Source of the DNA: Pedobacter sp. PAMC26386
GTDB taxonomy: Bacteria > Bacteroidota > Bacteroidia > Sphingobacteriales > Sphingobacteriaceae
Assembly: GCA_014302835.1 (NCBI GenBank)
Contig: CP060294.1
Coordinates: 1,364,001 to 1,428,000, forward strand
DNA length: 64,000 bases
Reading direction: 5' to 3'
Shown: positions 7,776 through 16,052 of the stretch, piece by piece
Layout of the letters: every line of letters starts with the position of its first letter
Numbering within the stretch: the first letter of the stretch is position 1
Notes under the pieces: generated by a model
Told to the model about the DNA's origin: nothing
Database searches by the model: none
The model's input: only the letters and a program-made list of their open reading frames with translations
Program-made: the position numbers and the translations under genes

Positions 7776-8435
7776 ATGAAAAAAATCATCAATTTGTTTT
7801 ATCATGCTCCGGTTGCAATGGGGATTCTGGAAGTTAATACTTTAAGGCTCGATATGGCAAATCCAGCGATGCTGCAACTTTTAAGACGAGAAGAAACTGT
7901 ATTAGGTAGTAAACTTCTGGATTTTCTTCCTGAGATTGCTGAACAACCTTACCTAAGGCAAATTTATGATGTGTTTCGTACCGGGAGACCCTTTGTAGAT
8001 AGAGGTACTGAGTTCTACAGGTCATATAATGGCAAAATGGAAACTATTTATGTGGATTATAGTTATACAGCTATCCAGAGCAGAAATAGTAAAGTTACCT
8101 CGATTTTAGTAGTCGCAACAGATGTTTGTGAAAGAGAGATTAACAAGTTATATATGGAGGAATCAGACCGGAATTTACGCGCTATGGTCATGTCTGCTCC
8201 GGTGGCGATGGCCGTATTTAAGGGAAGGGAGTTTCATATACAATCTGTAAATAATCGAATGCTGGATTTATGGAATAACGATGTCAACATCAGTATCAGA
8301 GAGCTTGAACATGTATTTCATAATGGTGTATCTTATACGACTGAGATTAACAGGATCTGTTATAGTTATACACCAATGAGAGATGCCTCTGGAAATACAA
8401 CTGGGGTAATGATGATTGGGAACAAAAAAGATTAA
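7776..8435 (+). CDS. PAS-domain protein without an output domain
   Basis: A 219-residue protein made of two PAS-like repeats, each starting with an APVAM motif (about residues 10-120 and 136-215). The first carries the typical IYVDYSYTAIQSRNSKVTSI beta-strand region and the second ends in YSYTPMRDASGNTTGVMMIG. No kinase, cyclase, HTH or other effector domain follows, and the stop is only 10 bp from a convergent gene. The second repeat is shorter than a normal PAS domain. It may be a stand-alone sensor acting on a separate partner, or the surviving front of a longer signalling protein. The ligand is unknown. Confidence 0.75.
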   Translation: MKKIINLFYHAPVAMGILEVNTLRLDMANPAMLQLLRREETVLGSKLLDFLPEIAEQPYLRQIYDVFRTGRPFVDRGTEFYRSYNGKMETIYVDYSYTAIQSRNSKVTSILVVATDVCEREINKLYMEESDRNLRAMVMSAPVAMAVFKGREFHIQSVNNRMLDLWNNDVNISIRELEHVFHNGVSYTTEINRICYSYTPMRDASGNTTGVMMIGNKKD

Positions 8436-8445
8436 GCCGTGTTTC

Positions 8446-9210
8446 TTAAAAAGTAGCAGCCATAATTGTTCGTTTAAATGGATAAAATACGGGCGATTCT
8501 TTAAATTGTTTTCTTAATCTATCTTTATATGTCGCAATGAAACTTTGTTTGATATCTTCAGGGAGTTTCTCTACATAAGGTATCATTGCAGTGCCTGATA
8601 CCCAGTCAAATAAAGCATCTGCATCTTTTAATACATGTGGATAGATCTTTTCATAAACAGTAATTTCAGTACCACCATGATTGAAAAATATTTTTCCGTA
8701 TTCCTGTATATCCAATACCGGAGAAATACGGGTGAATCCATTCAAGGCTGCTGCAAATGGGGGAGTGGTAGCGAGTTCTATTAAAGTAGTATGTGTAAAG
8801 TGATGATGATTTGACGGAATTTGAACAACGAGCTGTCCTCCAGGTTTAATCGTAGAAATGATTTTAGGATATAATGTTTCGTGGTTCCCCAGCCACTGTA
8901 TGGCTGCATTAGAAAAGACAAGATCCCACTTTTCTGCTGATGCTAGTTGTTCTTCTATGGTTTTTTTCTGAAAGCTAACTTGTTCATTTTGGAAAGCGGA
9001 GGCATCGTTAAGCATTTCCTGGGAAGAATCTATCCCTGAAACCGTTGATCCGGGTAAAGCATCGGCAAGTTTCCTGGTCAGCTCTCCCGTACCGCAGCCC
9101 AGATCTATGGCATGGATTGCTGGTCTAACTTTTACCAATTGGATTAAATCGTAAAAGGGGCCAAAGCGTTCTTGTTTGAACTTATTGTAAGTATCCGGAT
9201 TCCAAGCCAT
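8446..9210 (-). CDS. tam: Trans-aconitate 2-methyltransferase-like protein
   Basis: A 254-residue class I SAM-dependent methyltransferase. It opens with MAWNPDTYNKF and FGPFYDLIQLV, which are typical of Tam proteins, and has the SAM-binding motif AIDLGCGTGEL near residues 35-45 and the acidic second motif GIDSSQEM. Tam methylates trans-aconitate, which otherwise inhibits aconitase. The full-length similarity pattern and usual size support the call, although other small-acid methyltransferases share this fold. It is a single gene on the minus strand with no operon partner. Confidence 0.75.
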   Translation of the reverse strand: MAWNPDTYNKFKQERFGPFYDLIQLVKVRPAIHAIDLGCGTGELTRKLADALPGSTVSGIDSSQEMLNDASAFQNEQVSFQKKTIEEQLASAEKWDLVFSNAAIQWLGNHETLYPKIISTIKPGGQLVVQIPSNHHHFTHTTLIELATTPPFAAALNGFTRISPVLDIQEYGKIFFNHGGTEITVYEKIYPHVLKDADALFDWVSGTAMIPYVEKLPEDIKQSFIATYKDRLRKQFKESPVFYPFKRTIMAATF

Positions 9211-9379
9211 AATGATCTGATTAAAACAGGTGTATTGTAATAACGTAACGAATTGGATTTTGGTTTATTTAAAATTTGACATTATCTTAATTAATTGAAA
9301 AGCTGTAAATAGATCTTTTCAATTACCTTGTGAAAAATCATTGTTCCAAAGAATTAAACAACACGAAAAATAAAATAGC

Positions 9380-11014
9380 ATGAAATTTTTTATAAATGAA
9401 CCCGATCAGATTGTAAATGAAGCTATCAATGGATTATTAACTAACCCTAAACTGGCCAAATTAGATTCTTTCCCAGAAATACGTGTGGTTATTCGTAAAG
9501 ACTGGGATAAATCAAAGGTGGCAGTGATATCAGGGGGCGGTTCTGGCCATGAGCCTGCACATGCGGGATTTGTGGGGAAAGGAATGCTGACGGCTGCAGT
9601 ATGTGGTGATATTTTTGCTTCGCCTACTGTTGACGCGGTATTGTCTGCTATCTTAGCAGCAACTGGACCAAAAGGATGCTTATTAATCATCAAAAATTAT
9701 ACCGGTGACCGCCTTAATTTTGGTTTGGCTGCTGAGCAGGCACGTGCTTTAGGCTATGAGGTAAAGACGGTAACTGTTGACGATGACATCGCCCTTGGCC
9801 AGGATGTTAAAAAACGTGGATTGGCAGGAACTTTATTTATTCATAAAATTGCTGGGCAGCTTGCTGAAGAAGGTAAATCATTAGAAGAGATTGCGGCAGT
9901 TGCACAAAAAGTAATTGACCGTACAGCTTCTATAGGCCTTTCGCTCACAGAATGTCAGCATTTGGGGCAGGAGCCAACCTCCCGCTTATCTGATCAGGAA
10001 GTTGAACTGGGTTTAGGGATTCATGGAGAGCCTGGTATTGAGGTGGTTGCTTATGCACCGGCAGATCATTTAATGGCGCTGGCTATTGAAAAACTGGAGG
10101 CTGCTTTATCAACTGATACAAATGATAGATATGCAATGATATTCAACAATATGGGAAGTGTAAGCCCTATTGAGATGAGTTTATTAGTTAATGCGTTCAG
10201 TAAAACTAAACTGGCAGCTAAAATTGATTATATGGTTGGGCCGGCGGCTTTAATGTCGTCTATCAATATGAGTGGTTTTTCTGTGTCAGTTCTGCTGCTG
10301 GATAAAGAAATTGAAAGTGCTTTACTAGCAGATGCAGAACCTCTTGCCTGGCAATTACAGTCTTTTAAAAGGGCAGATGTTGTCGTAAGCAGTCCAAAAC
10401 TTCCTGAAACAATACCTTATGAAGCCTCTGCTAATGAAAAGGTTAAAGAACTGATTGAAAAAACGGGTGCTTTATTGGTGGCGGTAGAGAAAGAGATTAA
10501 CGGTCTGGATGCAAAAGTAGGGGATGGCGATGCTGGATCTACATTTGCGCTGGCGGGCAAACGTTTGTTACTGGTAGTCGATAAACTTCCACTAAATGAT
10601 ACTGGGAAACTACTACTGACTATCGGCAGAATATTAGCCAGGGAAGCCGGCGGATCAAGTGGTGTTTTATTGTCAATTTTATTTACAGCCGCAGGGAACA
10701 CTTATTCAAAGGATGGTGATCTGGGGAGAGCTCTTTTAGATGGATTACAAAAAGTGAAGGACTATGGCGGAGCAAAAGTAGGAGACAGAACTATGATTGA
10801 TGCTTTAGAACCTGCTTTTGAGGCATTAGCTCAAAAGGAGTCTGTTCAGATAGTAGCGGATGCGGCACGTAAGGGTGCTGAATATACCAAAACAATTACC
10901 AATACAAAGTTTGGCAGATCTTCTTATTTATCTGAGTCTGTTCTGAGAAATATTCCAGATCCGGGTGCTGAGGTCATTGCGAGGGTCTTTGAGAAAATTG
11001 CTGCGCTGAAATAA
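9380..11014 (+). CDS. dhaKL: Fused dihydroxyacetone kinase (DhaK-DhaL)
   Basis: A 544-residue ATP-type dihydroxyacetone kinase. The N-terminal DhaK domain (about residues 1-330) has GGGSGHEPAHAGFVG near residue 52 and LGIHGEPGIEV near residue 214, where the His forms the covalent hemiaminal with dihydroxyacetone. The C-terminal DhaL domain (about 350-544) has the nucleotide and Mg-binding motif VGDGDAGSTFALAGK. Fusion of the two domains in one chain is the form that uses ATP directly, in contrast to the PTS-dependent DhaK/L/M complex, and no PTS genes are nearby. It would feed dihydroxyacetone or related trioses into glycolysis. It stands alone, with no glycerol dehydrogenase next to it. Confidence 0.92.
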   Translation: MKFFINEPDQIVNEAINGLLTNPKLAKLDSFPEIRVVIRKDWDKSKVAVISGGGSGHEPAHAGFVGKGMLTAAVCGDIFASPTVDAVLSAILAATGPKGCLLIIKNYTGDRLNFGLAAEQARALGYEVKTVTVDDDIALGQDVKKRGLAGTLFIHKIAGQLAEEGKSLEEIAAVAQKVIDRTASIGLSLTECQHLGQEPTSRLSDQEVELGLGIHGEPGIEVVAYAPADHLMALAIEKLEAALSTDTNDRYAMIFNNMGSVSPIEMSLLVNAFSKTKLAAKIDYMVGPAALMSSINMSGFSVSVLLLDKEIESALLADAEPLAWQLQSFKRADVVVSSPKLPETIPYEASANEKVKELIEKTGALLVAVEKEINGLDAKVGDGDAGSTFALAGKRLLLVVDKLPLNDTGKLLLTIGRILAREAGGSSGVLLSILFTAAGNTYSKDGDLGRALLDGLQKVKDYGGAKVGDRTMIDALEPAFEALAQKESVQIVADAARKGAEYTKTITNTKFGRSSYLSESVLRNIPDPGAEVIARVFEKIAALK

Positions 11015-11041
11015 ATCACACTGAAGATAAAGCAGGTTTAA

Positions 11042-12025
11042 TTAATAGAATAGTATTAAATTAACAGTGAGTACATCCTTTTTCTGTTTCGTTTTTAAAG
11101 TAAACTGACCTGGATAAAGCTGCTCGAGACGTTGTCTGGTATTCTTGAAATCTGAGTCGGCAGATGTATTCTTTTTTTGACGATCAGCTAGCTGATGCTG
11201 CGTATAGAAATCAATTCTATCATCCATTATATCAATTGATATTGTAATTGGAGCACTGGTATGATTAATCTGCTCGTATTTGAATATATTTTCTATGAAT
11301 GTTATTAAAGTCAACGGGATAATCTGATGGCCATCAGGGTTTCCAGAGACCAGATAACTGAGGGTAACCGTTTTATCCAGATGCGGTTTTTGGAGCTCAA
11401 TATAATCGCTGATATGTGTAAGTTCGACGCTTAATGGCACTAAACCTCTTGCAGCCCCATTGGTTGTCGTATAATGGACTATATCTGCTAATTTCTGACT
11501 GCCTTCTGTTGTAATTTCATTGTTGAAAGAAACAGTTGTATTTGCCTGTTTAGTCTCGGATAAAAGTACACGCGTATCTGTCAGCCGTAATTCTCTGACT
11601 GAGCGGATAGCTGAACCCATTCCTAGAACTGTGATCAGCATTAAAATGCTATCAAACTCTAAATGTCGGTTCAGTCTCTTCCTAATGGGATGATCTGATG
11701 CTTTTACGCAATATAAAGGAGGGTGGTTTTTATCTCTTAGCATCCGGCCATATGGCTGAAAGGTTAATGCGCCAACAAATAGCACGATAACCGAGAGCAC
11801 ATATATGGTGTATTTTTTCTTAAAATAAAATACTGGAAATAAATAATATGCATGAATATAAAAAACGACTATATATATTAAACAGAACTGGATGTAGTGC
11901 CGTATAAATACAGGATCCATTAGTGCACTGGTTTCTCCCTTAATTCTGAAAATCAGGGGAAAAGTCATCAGCGCTAGCCATACGAAAAGGTGTATAATAA
12001 AAGATGAAATTCTAATTCTGGGCAT
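11042..12025 (-). CDS. LytS/YehU-type histidine kinase relative, catalytically degenerate
   Basis: A 327-residue membrane protein with four probable transmembrane helices in the first 165 residues (around 8-26, 43-64, 73-92 and 125-145) and a cytoplasmic region aligned to LytS/YehU kinases (ADIVHYTTT, then ELTHISDYIELQ, then ENIFKYEQI). The family's phosphoacceptor block, normally QINPHFLFNTLN, is absent, the N box has Tyr in ENIFKY where ENAFKHG is usual, and the glycine-rich G box is replaced by SDFKNTRQRLEQLYPGQ. No LytTR-type response regulator is adjacent. I infer a pseudokinase or a remnant still open as a reading frame. The frame is intact, so recent inactivation by frameshift is not the explanation. 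Confidence 0.75.
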   Translation of the reverse strand: MPRIRISSFIIHLFVWLALMTFPLIFRIKGETSALMDPVFIRHYIQFCLIYIVVFYIHAYYLFPVFYFKKKYTIYVLSVIVLFVGALTFQPYGRMLRDKNHPPLYCVKASDHPIRKRLNRHLEFDSILMLITVLGMGSAIRSVRELRLTDTRVLLSETKQANTTVSFNNEITTEGSQKLADIVHYTTTNGAARGLVPLSVELTHISDYIELQKPHLDKTVTLSYLVSGNPDGHQIIPLTLITFIENIFKYEQINHTSAPITISIDIMDDRIDFYTQHQLADRQKKNTSADSDFKNTRQRLEQLYPGQFTLKTKQKKDVLTVNLILFY

Positions 12026-12110
12026 TTACAAATTAACAATTTTTAAGCTAAAAATTGTTAATTTATAGATAGATGACATAAAAGTATAGACGAAGAGTCC
12101 TTTTTAATCT

Positions 12111-12139
12111 AAAGAAGACAGCCTATGGCTGTCTTCTTT
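12111..12139 (-). terminator. Hairpin terminator after the VOC gene
   Basis: AAAGAAGACAGCC at 12111-12123 is perfectly complementary to GGCTGTCTTCTTT at 12127-12139, with a 3-nt loop. It lies directly downstream of the minus-strand VOC gene and upstream of the LytS-like gene. Confidence 0.75.
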
Positions 12140-12144
12140 TTGGA

Positions 12145-12570
12145 TTATTTTTGGTTGTAATCATGATTGATCATCCATTGTACGCCAAATTTGTCATTGA
12201 ACATTCCAAAGAATGCTCCCCAGAAAGTTTTTTCAAGTGGCATGGTTACCACACCTCCAGCCGAAAGACCGTTAAATAATTTGGTGGCCTCTTCTTCACT
12301 ATCGGCTTGAATGGAGACATAGAAATTATCACCTTTTCCAATTGGCCCATATGACGATGGTCTGTCACTGCCCATTAAAAAACTTCCACCACCAATAGGT
12401 AAAGAGATATGCATAATTTTACCGCTCTCACTTTTGTCTGGCTGATATTCTTCAGGCATTTCATTAAATCTGGCCAGGGTATTAAACTCACCACCAAATA
12501 CTGATTTGTAAAAATTAAATACTTCTTCGGTATTACCTTCAAAGTTTAAATAAGGATTAACTGCTGCCAT
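12145..12570 (-). CDS. VOC-family (PhnB-like) protein
   Basis: A 141-residue protein of the glyoxalase/bleomycin-resistance fold in the PhnB-like subgroup, often mislabelled 3-demethylubiquinone methyltransferase. It starts MAAVNPYLNFEGNTEEVFNF and continues YKSVFGGEF, with the family-typical KIMHISLPIGGGSFLMGSD in the middle and AFFGMFNDKFGVQWMIN at the end. The family includes metalloenzymes and binding proteins, and no substrate is evident. It is flanked by its own terminator, so it is a single-gene unit. Confidence 0.87.
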   Translation of the reverse strand: MAAVNPYLNFEGNTEEVFNFYKSVFGGEFNTLARFNEMPEEYQPDKSESGKIMHISLPIGGGSFLMGSDRPSSYGPIGKGDNFYVSIQADSEEEATKLFNGLSAGGVVTMPLEKTFWGAFFGMFNDKFGVQWMINHDYNQK

Positions 12571-12732
12571 GGTTTTGTTTTTTAGCTGTAAATTGGTTGT
12601 TTTGAATTGTTATTGTATAACAAATATATATCCATTTTTGGAATTTAATAGGGTATGAATTGGCCAATCTTAATGGTTGTTTGCGACTAAGAAACTCGGT
12701 ATCTTGTTGGTAGATTAGTAATAGCTACCAAA

Positions 12733-13293
12733 ATGGAATTAACTCGTTTTTTGGAAAAATATCAGCCGACGCTTACCGAAATTGCCAGTGAAGCACTGGT
12801 TAATCAGTACGCACACATACTTCCGTCCAGTATGATTGAGTTATGGAGAACAAAAGGATTAGGTAAATATAATGACGGTCTGATAGAAATTGTAAATCCC
12901 GAGGATTTTCAGGCAGATTTAGAGCGGACTCTTGGAAGACAATCCTCCAACTATGTCCCGGTAGCTATTAGTGGTTTTGGTGAATTGTTTTATTATCGGA
13001 AGTTAACGGCTACAGATGAAGATGTGTGCTTATTCGATCCGCATTATAAGCAGATTGAAACCATTATCTGGAGCCTGTCTGATTTTTTTAATGGGTATTT
13101 ATGTGACGACGATATCATTGAAGATGTTTTGAGACATGAACTGTTTAAGGCTTCACTTAAAAAATTAGGGAAGCTGAAAAAAAATGAGATCTTCTTTTTT
13201 GTCCCTGCACTGGCTTTAGGTGGTGGCGAAGGTATTGAATATGTACAGAAAGGGAACTGCCAGGTTCATTTGTCTATTTTATTCCAGGTATAA
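12733..13293 (+). CDS. GAD-like / DUF1851 (Tdi1-type immunity relative) protein
   Basis: A 186-residue protein with an N-terminal GAD-like region (about residues 1-95, including LPSSMIELWRTKGLGKYNDG and the ending FGELFYYRKL) and a C-terminal DUF1851 region with FFVPALALGGGE followed by QKGNCQVHLSILFQV. This two-part layout is that of Tdi1, the immunity protein for the type VI DNase effector Tde1, and of many orphan relatives in Bacteroidota. No effector gene or secretion component lies next to it, so a working toxin-immunity pair is not supported. It may be an orphan immunity gene. A candidate promoter precedes it (TTTG at 12680-12683 and TATCTTGT at 12700-12707). Confidence 0.7.
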   Translation: MELTRFLEKYQPTLTEIASEALVNQYAHILPSSMIELWRTKGLGKYNDGLIEIVNPEDFQADLERTLGRQSSNYVPVAISGFGELFYYRKLTATDEDVCLFDPHYKQIETIIWSLSDFFNGYLCDDDIIEDVLRHELFKASLKKLGKLKKNEIFFFVPALALGGGEGIEYVQKGNCQVHLSILFQV

Positions 13294-13367
13294 CTTCTTG
13301 TGAGTAAAAGATGTGTTTTCTAATTTAGAATTGGCTGTTTTTTTATGATTTTTATGAGAAAACAGCT

Positions 13368-13754
13368 ATGAGAAAGTTAATTGCCGTATTGTTTAGTATG
13401 ATATGTATTGCCTTTGGCCAGACTATTGCAGTTACAGATGAATTTGAACAAGCTGTTAAGACTTCAAATTTAATGATTAATAGTGCTTTAGGTAAAAATG
13501 ATTATAAAGAGGCTTCAATACAGCTAATTACCTTGTTTAAGCAGTTTAAAGGAATGCCAGCTGAAAGAAAGCCTAAATATGCTGGAATTGTCCCCAAATA
13601 TATTACAGCCTTTCTTGTTCGGATGCTTTGGATGGTGATAAAATTATATCCTGGCAACTTTACCACCTTTAAAGGAGATAAAAAGGTTGCTAAAACCAGT
13701 ATAGACTATGCCACAAATAACGTAGCTTATTTCTGGGCAAAGCCAGCATTGTAA
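13368..13754 (+). pseudogene. Secreted TPR-like protein, probably frameshifted
   Basis: A 128-residue open frame with a signal peptide (about residues 1-17, ending in FGQ) and a helical region EQAVKTSNLMINSALGKNDY. From about nucleotide 13590 the frame loses family-like character. A different frame there reads IYYSLSCSDALDGDK, which is a typical TPR C-terminal helix (compare the consensus YYNLACxYALxGxK), and later the original frame again shows GDKKVAKTSIDYATNN. I therefore infer one or more indels in a TPR-type secreted protein. Sequencing error is an alternative, as is a real divergent gene that simply has this sequence. Function is unknown. Confidence 0.45.
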
Positions 13755-13863
13755 ATTTTGCAGTGATAGTTAGCCTGTGCGTTGTTTGATATTCGCTATA
13801 ATGCGTTTGAATTTAGCAATCGGCAACCTGGTTCTCTATAATACTTTTATATAATTATTGTTT

Positions 13864-13893
13864 CCCTGTGGGTTAATGCTATTGCCCGCAGGG
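13864..13893. terminator. Stem-loop before the aldo/keto reductase gene
   Basis: CCCTGTGGG at 13864-13872 pairs with CCCGCAGGG at 13885-13893 (one G-T wobble). It lies 23 bp before the aldo/keto reductase ATG, so it may terminate upstream transcription or act in the leader. No long T run follows, so the terminator role is tentative. Confidence 0.35.
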
Positions 13894-13915
13894 ACTCATC
13901 TAAAAATAATAGATT

Positions 13916-15007
13916 ATGGATTTAACAAATTACAGAACCCTTGGTAAATCGGGATTAAAGGTAAGCCCGCTTACTCTTGGTACAATGACATTTGGCGAAG
14001 AATGGGGCTGGGGTTCAGCTCCAACGGACTCGGAAGCTATTATGTCAAAGTATATTGAACTGGGTGGTAATATTATTGATACCGCCAATGTGTATACTAA
14101 AGGTCATTCTGAAAAGATCATTGGTGATTTTTTAAAGAAAACGGATGTCCGCAGAGATCAATTAATACTCTCTACTAAGTTTTTCTGCAATTTATATCCC
14201 GGTGATCCAAATTCTGGCGGTTCCAGTAGAAAAGCAATTATTAGCTCTTTAGAAAACTCCTTAAGGAGACTGCAAACAGATCATATAGATCTTTACTGGA
14301 TGCATGCTTTTGATCCATATACGCCAATTGAAGAAACAATGTCTGCTTTACAGGATTTAGTAACCTCTGGTAAGGTTCGGTATATTGCGGTATCTGATAC
14401 CCCGGCATGGAAAATAGCACAAGCTCAAATGATTGCTCAATTTCGTGGCTGGTCTGCTTTTGCAGGTTTACAAATTGAATATTCTCTATTGGAAAGGACA
14501 GTTGAAGGTGAACTGATCCCAATGGCACAAGATCTGGGCTTAGGCGTGATGCCATGGTCTCCCTTGAGAGGAGGGATTTTAAGCGGAAAATATACCCGAG
14601 AGAATAAAGGAGAGATACAGAGCGGTAGAAATGGTACGGAGTCAAGTCCTGATCTTGCTGAAAGTACCTATCAGATCATTGACCGTTTAGCTGAACTGGC
14701 TCTGGAAAAAGAAACTACTCCAGCCAGTGTTGCTTTGGCCTGGGTGGTAAGCAAGCCAGGCGTAACTTCTACTATTATCGGTGCACGTACGATGGACCAG
14801 CTAGCTCAAAATCTTCAGTCTTTGTCTGTCCAGCTTACAAATGACGAGATTTCTTCTTTAGATCAGCTTTCAGAACCCGTATTGAGTTTCCCTATGCCTT
14901 TTCTTCGCAATAGAGCGGGACATATGGGGCAAGCAGGTGCAAACATTAATGGTATAGCTTCATTTGCACCTCCTTTATTGCCAAAAAGTATTCAAGAGGT
15001 ATATTGA
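13916..15007 (+). CDS. Aldo/keto reductase
   Basis: A 363-residue (beta/alpha)8-barrel NADPH-dependent oxidoreductase. It opens with NYRTLGKSGLKVSPLTLGTM, has the catalytic Asp and Tyr in IIDTANVYTKGHSE (residues near 57), and has LDLYWMHAFDP-type sequence near residue 123 (DHIDLYWMHAFD). The coenzyme end is STIIGARTMDQLAQNL near residue 285. The subgroup is close to YajO/PhdYeaE-like reductases acting on aldehydes or sugars. The C-terminal extension after residue 320 (PFLRNRAGHMGQ) is longer than the basic barrel. Its stop abuts the convergent methyltransferase gene, so it is expressed alone. Confidence 0.92.
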   Translation: MDLTNYRTLGKSGLKVSPLTLGTMTFGEEWGWGSAPTDSEAIMSKYIELGGNIIDTANVYTKGHSEKIIGDFLKKTDVRRDQLILSTKFFCNLYPGDPNSGGSSRKAIISSLENSLRRLQTDHIDLYWMHAFDPYTPIEETMSALQDLVTSGKVRYIAVSDTPAWKIAQAQMIAQFRGWSAFAGLQIEYSLLERTVEGELIPMAQDLGLGVMPWSPLRGGILSGKYTRENKGEIQSGRNGTESSPDLAESTYQIIDRLAELALEKETTPASVALAWVVSKPGVTSTIIGARTMDQLAQNLQSLSVQLTNDEISSLDQLSEPVLSFPMPFLRNRAGHMGQAGANINGIASFAPPLLPKSIQEVY

Positions 15008-15742
15008 TTAGTTCTTTACTGCAGCGATCAAAAGGAAAATAGGGCGGCGTACTTCATCCTTCATTTCTGGATATTCTTCCAGGACTTCTTTTGATGGCTG
15101 CGGTTCTGATATTCTTGTAATCCGGAATCCGGCGTCGATTATTGTATTCAGATAAGTTTCTAAAGTCCGGTGATATTTGATTACATCGTTATCAAGAAAT
15201 CTGGCTATACGCTGACTTTCGTCCTGATAACCGTCAACGGGCCAGTGTAGTCTTTTGCCTTCCTGATCATGATGCCAATCTTGTGAAGCTAATGCAGTGA
15301 AAATTGGATGTTCTACAGAAAGTACAAACGAACCACCGGGTTTAAGGGCGTGACGAACTTTCTTGCAAACGGTATTGAAGTTTTCTACATAATGAAAAGC
15401 AAGTGAACTGATAACGACATCAAATTCTTCGGCAGCGAAGTCAATATCTTCGATAGCTAACTGACGATACTCGATTGCAGAGTCATTCGTGCTGTTTCTG
15501 GCACGGGTTAACATGTTTTCAGAAAGATCTACACCGATTACGAACTTTGCCTGCTGTTCGCGTGCGTAACGACAGTGCCAGCCAAAACCGCAACCCAGGT
15601 CAAGTACTTTTTTATTATTACGGTCAGGGAGTAATGCACGAAAAATTTGCCATTCTCCAGCTGCATTTAAACCACCGGTTGAACGAGGCATCTGGCTGTA
15701 ATTTGCAAAGAATTCGGGATCGTCGTATTTGTTCTGCTTCAT
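15008..15742 (-). CDS. Class I SAM-dependent methyltransferase
   Basis: A 244-residue Rossmann-fold methyltransferase with motif I KVLDLGCGFGWHCRYA near residue 45, an acidic motif II GVDLSENML and a motif IV-type SSLAFHYVENF. Later residues include FVLSVEHPIFTAL, a common feature in bacterial UbiE/Coq5-like or small-molecule methyltransferases. The substrate cannot be inferred. No operon partner is present, and the stop codon meets the convergent aldo/keto reductase stop directly. Confidence 0.88.
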   Translation of the reverse strand: MKQNKYDDPEFFANYSQMPRSTGGLNAAGEWQIFRALLPDRNNKKVLDLGCGFGWHCRYAREQQAKFVIGVDLSENMLTRARNSTNDSAIEYRQLAIEDIDFAAEEFDVVISSLAFHYVENFNTVCKKVRHALKPGGSFVLSVEHPIFTALASQDWHHDQEGKRLHWPVDGYQDESQRIARFLDNDVIKYHRTLETYLNTIIDAGFRITRISEPQPSKEVLEEYPEMKDEVRRPIFLLIAAVKN

Positions 15743-16052
15743 AATGAAGCGAATTTAGTCATTTTTATAGTCTATAGAAAAATCCTTATGACTGAGAGGC
15801 TGTTCAATTGTATAGGCGTATATTTTTTAGGTTTTATGGAGTTGGGATCGATAGGTAGTCATTACCCTGCAATTATAGCCCAGAAGGTTAGCTAAAAGCA
15901 GAGTGTCCTCTGTTAAGAAAAGGTTAATGGGGATGATGTTATATTATAATTAGGTTAATTTTTATTTATGGTGTATACATATACTAAACAGTTGTATACT
16001 TTTATTAAGGCAATAATGCTGTATAATCTATCTGTAATTGAAAAATAAACTT
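15743..16052. promoter_or_regulatory. Divergent gap with a 21-bp-spaced TGTATAC repeat
   Basis: This 310-bp region lies between a minus-strand methyltransferase and the plus-strand phosphodiesterase. TGTATAC occurs at 15972-15978 and again at 15993-15999, exactly two helical turns apart, and each copy includes the palindrome GTATAC. That could be a regulator site for the phosphodiesterase gene. Nothing else is recognisable in the gap. Confidence 0.3.

Noticed and set aside
9406..9693. 95-codon minus-strand frame over the dihydroxyacetone kinase gene
   Set aside because: A shadow of the DhaK coding sequence with no start signal of its own.
14241..14645. 134-codon minus-strand frame inside the aldo/keto reductase gene
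   Set aside because: It is fully antisense to a clear, well-conserved enzyme and has no recognisable family or ribosome site.
15475..15744. 89-codon plus-strand frame over the methyltransferase gene
   Set aside because: It lies antisense to an intact methyltransferase and has a composition with no protein-like pattern.
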